Below are positions 5,562 through 10,883 of a DNA stretch of 10,883 nt, piece by piece (positions within the stretch are counted from its first letter, which is position 1; the number at the start of each line of letters is the position of its first letter). Made by a program: the position numbers and the translations under genes. Under the pieces are notes generated by a model. That model was not told where the DNA came from. It was given only the letters and a program-made list of their open reading frames with translations, and did no database searches. The stretch is from an uncultured Collinsella sp. (lineage in GTDB: Bacteria > Actinomycetota > Coriobacteriia > Coriobacteriales > Coriobacteriaceae), in NCBI GenBank assembly GCA_900550825.1, contig URTZ01000054.1:1-10883 (forward strand), given 5' to 3'.

Positions 5562-6937
5562 TAGCGCGGCTCGCCCAAAACGGAGCCGGACAAATACCAG
5601 GTCTTGGCAACGTCAACGTCAACATCAACGATCTTGCCAACAAGCTGATCGATGCTGTAACCCTCGGGGATAGGCGCATGCACGGTCTGATTCTTGGGAC
5701 TCTTGCCCAGCAGGACCGCATCGTTCTTCTTGCTCGTGCCCTCAATGAGCGCCGGCACCACAGTATGAAGCTCACCCTGGTTATACTCATGTGCCGTGGT
5801 CTCGATAACCTTAACCAGGCGGTTGAAACGCTCGAGAATAACCTCATGCGGCGTAGGATCGTCAATCTCGGCGGCCGGGGTACCGGCGCGCTTGGAATAG
5901 ATGAAGGTATAGGCCTGAGCATAGCGGACCGTCTCGGCAAGTGAGAGCGTCTGCTCAAAGTCTTCTTCAGTCTCGCCCGGAAAGCCAACGATAATGTCAG
6001 TCGAGAGCGCGATATCGGGCATGCGATTGCGGATGCGATCGACCAGGCCCAGATAGTCCTCGCGTGTATAACGGCGATTCATCTCTTTGAGGATCCGTGT
6101 CGAACCTGACTGGACGGCCAGGTGCAACTGCGGCATAACGGCAGGCGTCTCGGCCATGGCGTCGATGGTCTCGGGGAGCAGATCCTTGGGATGCGAAGAC
6201 GTAAAGAAGATGCGCTCCACACCCGTATCGCCCACGGCACGCAGCAGATCGGCAAAACGCGGCTTGCCAAACAGATCGCGACCATATGAGTTAACGTTTT
6301 GGCCCAACAGCGTGATCTCGCGCACGCCCTGACGCACCAGACCGGTCACCTCGTCGACAATCTCCTCGAAGGGGCGACTTTTTTCGCGACCGCGCACGTA
6401 CGGCACGATGCAATAGGTGCAGAAATTATTGCAGCCCGTCATAATGGGCACCCAGGCGTGATACTGGGTCTCGCGATGCCACGGCATGCTCATGGCATCC
6501 GTATCCTCATGCTCATTGGTGCGGATATGACGCTTGCCGTCAAGGAACGCCTCGGCAATGAGCTCGGCCACATGTGCGATGGAATGCGTGCCAAAGATGA
6601 CATTGACGTTATCGACGTTGGTGAGCAGGCCCTCGCCATCACGCTGCGCGATACAGCCGCCCACGGCAACCACACGCTTGCCCGAAGGCGAAGGCGGCAG
6701 GCTTTTGCAGGAATTGCACTGACCGTACAGGCGAGTATCGGCGGCCTCACGCACACAGCATGTCATGAAGACAACGATATCGGCATGCTCGGGATCGAGC
6801 GCCATGAGGCAACCATACGAATCGAGCAGACCGCTCACGCGCTCAGAGTCGTGCTGATTCATCTGGCAGCCAAAGGTGCGGATAAAGTAGGTTTTACCGG
6901 CAAGAATATCGCGTACGGAACGCTGGTCCATGTGCAT
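5561..6937 (-). CDS. miaB: tRNA-2-methylthio-N6-dimethylallyladenosine synthase MiaB
   Basis: Radical-SAM methylthiotransferase that converts i6A37 to ms2i6A37 using two 4Fe-4S clusters. The 458 residues have the N-terminal methylthiotransferase domain with its three cluster cysteines Cys24 (FGCQMN), Cys60 (MTCCVRE) and Cys95 (GGCIAQ). The radical-SAM cluster CX3CX2C follows (Cys169, Cys173, Cys176), and a C-terminal TRAM RNA-binding domain (about 386-454) completes the family architecture. The usual NTC at the second cysteine is MTC here. Two starts are possible. AGGA lies only 3 bases before the ATG at 6935-6937 but 9 before the in-frame ATG at 6929-6931, which would give a protein two residues shorter. 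spoVS ends 44 bases upstream. Confidence 0.96.
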   Translation of the reverse strand: MHMDQRSVRDILAGKTYFIRTFGCQMNQHDSERVSGLLDSYGCLMALDPEHADIVVFMTCCVREAADTRLYGQCNSCKSLPPSPSGKRVVAVGGCIAQRDGEGLLTNVDNVNVIFGTHSIAHVAELIAEAFLDGKRHIRTNEHEDTDAMSMPWHRETQYHAWVPIMTGCNNFCTYCIVPYVRGREKSRPFEEIVDEVTGLVRQGVREITLLGQNVNSYGRDLFGKPRFADLLRAVGDTGVERIFFTSSHPKDLLPETIDAMAETPAVMPQLHLAVQSGSTRILKEMNRRYTREDYLGLVDRIRNRMPDIALSTDIIVGFPGETEEDFEQTLSLAETVRYAQAYTFIYSKRAGTPAAEIDDPTPHEVILERFNRLVKVIETTAHEYNQGELHTVVPALIEGTSKKNDAVLLGKSPKNQTVHAPIPEGYSIDQLVGKIVDVDVDVAKTWYLSGSVLGEPR

Positions 6938-6981
6938 AAGTCCTAACGATGGAGAGGGGGACGAATCGAGGCAAGCAGAAG

Positions 6982-7299
6982 CTATGCCACAGGCTTAACA
7001 TCATCCATGACGACGTTATCCATAGCAGCTCGATTGATCTGGTGAACGTAAATAGAAAGACGGATGGCCGTGCGCGACTCCCCGTTAATAAGGATGTCGG
7101 AGAACACGGGCGCGCAGGAAATATCAAACCCAGTTGGAATCAAAAAACCGCGCGCGATAGCAACGGCCTTAATGGCCTGGTTGACCGCACCGGCGCCGAC
7201 ACACTGAATGTTGACGGGCACACCATCCTTGACCATGCCGGCGATGGCGCCGGCAACGGACGCGGGCGATGATTTGCTTGATACCTTCAGGCAATCCAT
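6982..7299 (-). CDS. spoVS: Stage V sporulation protein S (SpoVS) family protein
   Basis: Small protein of the SpoVS family, which has an Alba-like fold and is presumed to bind nucleic acid; its molecular role is poorly defined. The N-terminal MDCLKVSSKSSPASVAGAIA, IQCVGAGAVNQAIKAVAIA (31-49), RGFLIPTGFDI (50-60) and RTAIRLSI (76-83) match the family closely. The 105 residues exceed the usual 86 or so because of a C-terminal tail (about 84-105). The frame is open upstream for 25 more codons. I reject those because AGGAG (7307-7311) lies 7 bases before this ATG and homology begins here. Coriobacteriia are not known to sporulate, so another role is expected. Confidence 0.92.
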   Translation of the reverse strand: MDCLKVSSKSSPASVAGAIAGMVKDGVPVNIQCVGAGAVNQAIKAVAIARGFLIPTGFDISCAPVFSDILINGESRTAIRLSIYVHQINRAAMDNVVMDDVKPVA

Positions 7300-7313
7300 G
7301 AAGAAACTCCTGC

Positions 7314-7333
7314 GTTTAAAAGTACGTTTTAAC
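7314..7333. promoter_or_regulatory. Imperfect 20-bp palindrome just upstream of spoVS
   Basis: GTTTAAAAGTACGTTTTAAC is symmetric at 8 of 10 base pairs. It sits directly upstream of the spoVS ribosome binding site, in the 74-base gap after the ATPase gene. Position and symmetry would suit an operator, but AT-rich palindromes also arise by chance and I could not place a promoter with confidence. Confidence 0.35.
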
Positions 7334-7350
7334 TGCAATAACTGTATCGT

Positions 7351-7366
7351 ACCGAGTGGACTCGGT
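7351..7366 (-). repeat. Small hairpin between the ATPase gene and spoVS
   Basis: ACCGAG (7351-7356) and CTCGGT (7361-7366) form a perfect 6-bp stem with a 4-base loop, 7 bases after the ATPase gene stop codon. No T-run follows on either strand. It may mark an RNA-processing or weak termination point within the gene row. Confidence 0.45.
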
Positions 7367-7373
7367 AAAGGCA

Positions 7374-8459
7374 CTATTCCTCTTTGGCAAGATCAAAGGT
7401 CACGGTGATTCGATCACGCGAAACACGGATCTTTGGGTCGCCGCAAAGGTTGAGATAGTACCGAGCGGCAAGGTCATTAAAGTCGCGCTCCACAGCACGC
7501 GAAAACTGTGCCATGTCATCCTTGGCAATACGTAGCCCGCGACGATCCTTTGCAAGATCGACAGGAGCTGGCGCATGCGAGGACGAATCACGCTCGCGCA
7601 GCAAACGCGCGGTCACACCGCGAACGGGCTTAATCTGCCCTGCCAAAATGCGATGTGCCGTGCGCTCGGACATCTCAAGACCCAAACCCGAGCAGATACG
7701 GATAAAGTCCTCGGCATCAGAGGCAAGGCCTAAACGATCGACAACCGGAAGCTCGCTCTCATCATCAATAAACAGGAGACGAGACGTATCGAGCCGACTA
7801 GATGCCTGAGCGTAGAGGGTCGCGGCAATCTCAGACGGAGAACCAAGATAGACATCGCAACCACGCAACTCCTCGAGCGCAAACTCACAAGCAGCGCGAA
7901 TAATATTATGCGGACCGCGAGCACAGACATAACGTCCGCCCTCATCCTTGACGGCCTGGGGCCAGCTGGACTGATCAGCACGCTCGCTGAGGCGGTCGGC
8001 CGCGACACTCACCTTAAAGGCTGAACCAAGATTGACACCAGACGTGACCACACGGGCCTCGTCGGTGTTCTGCTTGATCGAAAACAATGCCATGCCACGA
8101 CCGTGAACGCCCCAACGGTCCATCTTCATGCTCTCAAGCTTGGAGGTAACGCGGGCATCGAAGATTCGCTCTTGCATATCCTGCGGAACGCCCGAACCGT
8201 TATCCAGAAAGACAAGCGTGCGGACGCCATCTTCCTTGGTCGTGGCGAGATAGACCTTGTCGGCACCGGCATCACGAGCATTACGGAGCATTTCGATGAC
8301 GATATCCTCGACATGCTGAATGTCGTGCTTTGCCTGGCGCCGCTCGGCCTCCGAAACGCGGAGGCGGACATACCCCTCGCCAAGGTTCTCCTCGACGCGA
8401 AGGTTGCCCTCCCCCGACATCGACGCGATAAATGAGATGAGCTCGTTCGCGTCGCTCAT
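7374..8459 (-). CDS. GHKL-superfamily ATP-binding protein of unknown function
   Basis: The 361-residue protein begins with a GHKL (histidine kinase/Hsp90/MutL-like) ATP-binding domain. Its N-box is EMLRNARDAGA (56-66, Glu56 and Asn60), its G1 box is DNGSG (86-90), and its glycine-rich lid is GVHGRGMAL (117-125). I see no histidine-kinase dimerisation helix, no MutL endonuclease motif and no membrane segment. Residues about 160-361 match nothing I recognise; 262-290 (SERTAHRILAG followed by VTARLL) faintly resembles a helix-turn-helix. The ATG lies one base after the rny stop (TAACATG) with no ribosome binding site, so translation is probably coupled to RNase Y. Position between rny and spoVS suggests, but does not prove, a nucleic-acid-related role. 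Confidence 0.85.
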   Translation of the reverse strand: MSDANELISFIASMSGEGNLRVEENLGEGYVRLRVSEAERRQAKHDIQHVEDIVIEMLRNARDAGADKVYLATTKEDGVRTLVFLDNGSGVPQDMQERIFDARVTSKLESMKMDRWGVHGRGMALFSIKQNTDEARVVTSGVNLGSAFKVSVAADRLSERADQSSWPQAVKDEGGRYVCARGPHNIIRAACEFALEELRGCDVYLGSPSEIAATLYAQASSRLDTSRLLFIDDESELPVVDRLGLASDAEDFIRICSGLGLEMSERTAHRILAGQIKPVRGVTARLLRERDSSSHAPAPVDLAKDRRGLRIAKDDMAQFSRAVERDFNDLAARYYLNLCGDPKIRVSRDRITVTFDLAKEE

Positions 8460-8460
8460 G

Positions 8461-10011
8461 TTATTTAGCGATATCGACAGCGCGGCTCTCGCGAATCACG
8501 ACGACGCGCACCTGACCGGGATACTCCATCTCTTCCTCGATCTGATGGGCGATATCGTGAGCCAGGACCGTGGACTGGGCATCGGAGATCTTGTCCGGCT
8601 GAACCATGACGTGGACCTCGCGACCGGCCTGCATGGCATAGGTACGCTCGACGCCATCATGGGAGTTGGCGATCTCCTCGAGCTTCTCAAGACGCTTGAT
8701 GTAGTTCTCGGCAGACTCGCGACGGGCGCCGGGACGAGAAGCGGAGACGGCATCGGCGGCCTGCACCAGGACATCGAGCACCGTGTTGGGGTCGACATCG
8801 GCATGGTGAGCCTCGATAGCGTGGACGATAACGGGCTTCTCGCCATAACGACGGGCAAGCTCGGCGCCGATGACAGCATGCGGGCCCTCGACGTCGTGGT
8901 CGATTGCCTTGCCTAGGTCGTGCAGCAGGCCGGCGCGCTTGGCGGTCACTACGTCCAGGCCAAGCTCGGAAGCCATCACGCCGCACAGATCAGAGACTTC
9001 GAGGGAGTGCTGAAGCACGTTCTGACCAAACGAGGTACGGTAGCGCAGGGCACCAAGGGTCTTGACGATCTCGGGGTGCAGGTCATGGATGCCGGTATCA
9101 AAGGCAGCCTGCTCGCCAGCCTCGCGTACGCGCTGCTGAACCAGGTCGGCAGCCTTGTGATACATCTCCTCGATGCGGGCAGGGTGAATGCGGCCGTCGG
9201 CGATGAGGTTCTCGAGGGCGACACGGGCGGTCTCACGACGGACCGGGTCGAAGCTCGAAAGAACGACGGTCTCGGGCGTGTCATCGATCACGAGATTGAC
9301 GCCGGAAACCTGCTCGAAGGTCCGGATGTTGCGACCCTCGCGACCGATGATACGGCCCTTGAGGTCATCAGAGGGAATGTGCACGGAGGTAACGGTGACC
9401 TCGGCAGTGTGGTCGGCAGCGCAGCGCTGAATCGCCAGGGACAGAATCTCCTGGGCGGTCTTGTGGCACTCGGCGCGAACCTGCTGCTCGGACTCGCGAA
9501 TGATCGTGGCAGCCTCGTGGGTGACCTCGCCGCGAACCTTATCGAGGAGCTCCTTGTGGGCATCCTCGCGGGTAAGGTCGGCGATACGCTCGAGCTCGGA
9601 GGTCTGCTTTGCGCAGAGCTCCTCGAGCTCACGGGAGCGCTTCTCGACCTGACCGGCCTGGCTGGACAGCTGATGCTCGCGCTTGTCGAGAGCGTCGTTG
9701 CGGCGATCGAGGGATTCCTCGCGTTGCATCACGCGATTCTCGAGCGTACGAATCTCGTTCTTACGCTGCTTGTCCTCGGCCTCGGCGGCTTGCTTGTTCT
9801 TGATTATCTCTTCCTTAGCCTCGAGCAGAGCCTCTTTTTTGAGGGTCTCGGCCTGACGCTTTGCATCACCGATCAGGGACTCAGCCTGTGCGTGTGCCGA
9901 CTGGATCTTTTCGTCGGCCTCGTGAAGACTACCCTGCTTGGCGGTGCGCATGTAGGCAATGGCGGCGATAGCACCCAAAACGATGCCAACGAGCGCTGCG
10001 ATGATAGGCAT
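8461..10011 (-). CDS. rny: Ribonuclease Y
   Basis: Membrane-anchored endoribonuclease that starts mRNA decay. From the ATG at 10009-10011 it has 516 residues, the usual length. Numbered from a GTG two codons earlier, they comprise an N-terminal membrane anchor (about 4-23), a long charged coiled coil (about 30-200), a KH domain with GRIIGREGRN (221-230, GxxG at GREG) and an HD domain with His337 and the His366-Asp367 pair in LLHDLGKA. I prefer the ATG because AAGGAG (10017-10022) lies 5 bases upstream; the GTG at 10015-10017 would overlap that site. It has its own promoter and a leader of about 155 bases, and is followed one base later by the ATPase gene. Confidence 0.96.
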   Translation of the reverse strand: MPIIAALVGIVLGAIAAIAYMRTAKQGSLHEADEKIQSAHAQAESLIGDAKRQAETLKKEALLEAKEEIIKNKQAAEAEDKQRKNEIRTLENRVMQREESLDRRNDALDKREHQLSSQAGQVEKRSRELEELCAKQTSELERIADLTREDAHKELLDKVRGEVTHEAATIIRESEQQVRAECHKTAQEILSLAIQRCAADHTAEVTVTSVHIPSDDLKGRIIGREGRNIRTFEQVSGVNLVIDDTPETVVLSSFDPVRRETARVALENLIADGRIHPARIEEMYHKAADLVQQRVREAGEQAAFDTGIHDLHPEIVKTLGALRYRTSFGQNVLQHSLEVSDLCGVMASELGLDVVTAKRAGLLHDLGKAIDHDVEGPHAVIGAELARRYGEKPVIVHAIEAHHADVDPNTVLDVLVQAADAVSASRPGARRESAENYIKRLEKLEEIANSHDGVERTYAMQAGREVHVMVQPDKISDAQSTVLAHDIAHQIEEEMEYPGQVRVVVIRESRAVDIAK

Positions 10012-10046
10012 GCTCACTCCTTTTTATGGATTCGTTACACAACTAA

Positions 10047-10072
10047 GCGAACCGTCCTTACGAACGGCTCGC
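10047..10072 (-). promoter_or_regulatory. Hairpin 2 in the rny leader
   Basis: Arms 10047-10055 and 10064-10072 pair at 8 of 9 positions on the DNA plus strand. The remaining A/C mismatch becomes a G-U wobble in the minus-strand RNA, giving a complete 9-bp stem with an 8-base loop. It lies about 25 bases before the ribosome binding site of rny. This suggests a leader structure, possibly a cleavage or stability element. Confidence 0.5.
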
Positions 10073-10116
10073 GACATTTGAGTAATATGGGCGCAGCTTA
10101 TGCGGGTCGGATACAG

Positions 10117-10148
10117 ATAAACATATAAACAAACTCATCACAGATGAG
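10117..10148 (-). terminator. Possible attenuator hairpin in the rny leader
   Basis: In the minus-strand RNA, CTCATC and GATGAG (10148-10143 and 10139-10134) form a 6-bp stem, extendable by one G-U pair, with a 3-base loop. The U-rich stretch TTTGTTTATATGTTTAT follows at once. This has the form of a weak intrinsic terminator about 25 bases after the predicted start point. The stem is short and only half G+C, so function is uncertain. Confidence 0.4.
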
Positions 10149-10177
10149 CACATATCACAAAGCAAATGACAGTGTTT

Positions 10178-10206
10178 ATCGTACGTTGAACCACAACAAC
10201 TGTCAA
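10178..10206 (-). promoter_or_regulatory. Promoter of rny
   Basis: On the minus strand a perfect -35 element TTGACA (10206-10201) is followed after a 17-base spacer by TACGAT (10183-10178), a 4-of-6 match to the -10 consensus. Transcription would start near 10171, giving a leader of about 155 bases. The -35 element directly abuts, and slightly overlaps, the T-rich tail of the recX terminator. Confidence 0.7.
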
Positions 10207-10231
10207 ATAAATAGCCCCAGCACGGCGGCTA
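10205..10231 (-). terminator. Intrinsic terminator of recX
   Basis: The minus-strand RNA folds TAGCC-CC with GG-GGCTA (10231-10224 and 10218-10212, one bulged G, 5-base loop), followed by TTTATTT. It lies about 40 bases after the recX stop and just before the rny promoter, so it separates the RecX transcription unit from rny. Confidence 0.65.
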
Positions 10232-10268
10232 AAACGCGGTGAACGGCAGGACCACAAAACGCATATGC

Positions 10269-10883
10269 CTAAACCGCACATTCCTCGCATTCGGCATCGA
10301 GGCGTGCCTTAACGGCATCGGCGGCAATGTGATACGAGAAGCCCTTGCCCATCAAAAACCGAACCAGTTTTTCGAATCCGCGCGTCTCTGGAACACGCCG
10401 CTTGGCAAGTAGGGCTGACGCACGCGCCAAATCGTCTTCGACGGCAAAATATTCCTCGGGATAACCGGGAATGTCATCGAGCACGACATGACGACGCTTG
10501 AGCTCGGTCTCGATTTTGCGCTGTCCCCAACCGCGCCGCTTGCGTTCCTCGATAAAGTACGAGCAAAAGCGGTTCTCGTCTAAAAAGCGATACTCGGTGG
10601 CGCGCTCGACGGCGAAATCGATCGAGGGCTGGTGAAAGCCGTAGCGAGCCAGCTTGTCACGGACCTCACCCGTGGCATGGTCGCGGCGCGACAGCATCTC
10701 AGTCACCATGGTAAGCGCGCATTTACGCTCAATGAGCTGCACCGCTTCGCGAAACTTATCCCAATCGCAGGGAAGATCGGGGCGATTTTTAAGAAACAGG
10801 CGCGCGACACGAACAGGAATCCAGATGGATCGCTCAAAACCGCCCTCGAGCTCACAGTCGATATGTGCACAAGGCTTTTTTGA
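10269..10883 (-). CDS. recX: Regulatory protein RecX, 5' end outside the window
   Basis: RecX binds RecA filaments and limits or modulates recombinase activity. The frame stays open to the right edge, giving 204 visible residues and no stop. The GTG at 10740-10742 is internal and has no ribosome binding site, so a 157-residue product from it would be truncated. The RecX three-helix repeats are clear: MLSRRDHATGEVRDKLARYG, the ATEYRFLDENRFCSYFIEERKRRGWG stretch, and later ALLAKRR to LVRFLMGKGFSYHIAADAV. The upstream part (ending LFLKNRPDLPCDWDKFREA) is a less conserved N-terminal segment as in longer RecX proteins. recA usually lies next to recX and may lie just outside, but is not seen here. 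An intrinsic terminator follows. Confidence 0.88.
   Translation of the reverse strand, partial: SKKPCAHIDCELEGGFERSIWIPVRVARLFLKNRPDLPCDWDKFREAVQLIERKCALTMVTEMLSRRDHATGEVRDKLARYGFHQPSIDFAVERATEYRFLDENRFCSYFIEERKRRGWGQRKIETELKRRHVVLDDIPGYPEEYFAVEDDLARASALLAKRRVPETRGFEKLVRFLMGKGFSYHIAADAVKARLDAECEECAV

Noticed and set aside
6299..6946. 215-codon plus-strand frame opposite miaB
   Set aside because: miaB is unambiguous on the other strand with all cluster cysteines; this frame is its shadow.
7300..7374. 25-codon N-terminal extension of SpoVS
   Set aside because: Similarity to SpoVS begins exactly at the ATG at 7297-7299, which has AGGAG 7 bases upstream.
8920..10128. Long plus-strand open frame (402 codons) opposite rny
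   Set aside because: It is antisense to the conserved rny gene; such frames arise from high-GC codon bias. Its sequence resembles no known family.
10058..10153. 31-codon leader peptide in the rny 5' region (minus strand)
   Set aside because: It would overlap both leader hairpins, which is tempting for attenuation. However, no ribosome binding site precedes its ATG and its sequence shows no run of one amino acid.

Overview
The window looks like chromosomal DNA from a high-GC actinobacterium of class Coriobacteriia, most probably Collinsella or a close relative. This is inferred from gene content and order. A LysM protein divergent from lexA and followed by nrdR matches the actinobacterial lexA-chiZ-nrdR arrangement. 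The recX-rny-spoVS-miaB-miaA order and the presence of RNase Y and SpoVS are closer to Firmicutes or Coriobacteria than to mycobacteria. No phage, IS, CRISPR, rRNA or tRNA gene was recognised.

Layout from left to right. Bases 1-444 carry no convincing gene but are rich in hairpins. Two copies of one structured element lie in opposite orientation (50-136 and 319-393), with a near-identical loop but different, still complementary, stem sequences. Between them is a strong terminator-like hairpin (213-275). Next come three leftward genes: a ChiZ/YneA-like LysM membrane protein, nrdR and dut (1840 down to 445). Diverging from them on the + strand is lexA, followed by a one-base-overlapping membrane acyltransferase-like gene (2001-3349). 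The lexA/LysM intergenic region holds three SOS boxes exactly 28 bp apart, one of them inside a near-consensus promoter for the LysM gene.

The rest is leftward. recX (10269 to the right edge, 5' end outside the window) ends at an intrinsic terminator that abuts a strong promoter for rny. The row rny - GHKL ATPase gene - spoVS - miaB - miaA - hflX then runs from 10011 to 3334, with 1-base overlaps or 1-base gaps at most junctions. hflX and the acyltransferase gene converge and overlap by 16 bases.

Functionally, one half is a DNA-damage and nucleotide-pool module: LexA control, a probable SOS division inhibitor, NrdR control of ribonucleotide reductase, dUTPase, and RecX as a RecA modulator. 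The other half is RNA metabolism: RNase Y mRNA decay, MiaA/MiaB modification of tRNA A37, and the ribosome-associated GTPase HflX. The least understood parts are the paired structured elements at 1-444, the GHKL ATPase of unknown role between rny and spoVS, the hairpin enclosing the nrdR start codon, and the rny leader.
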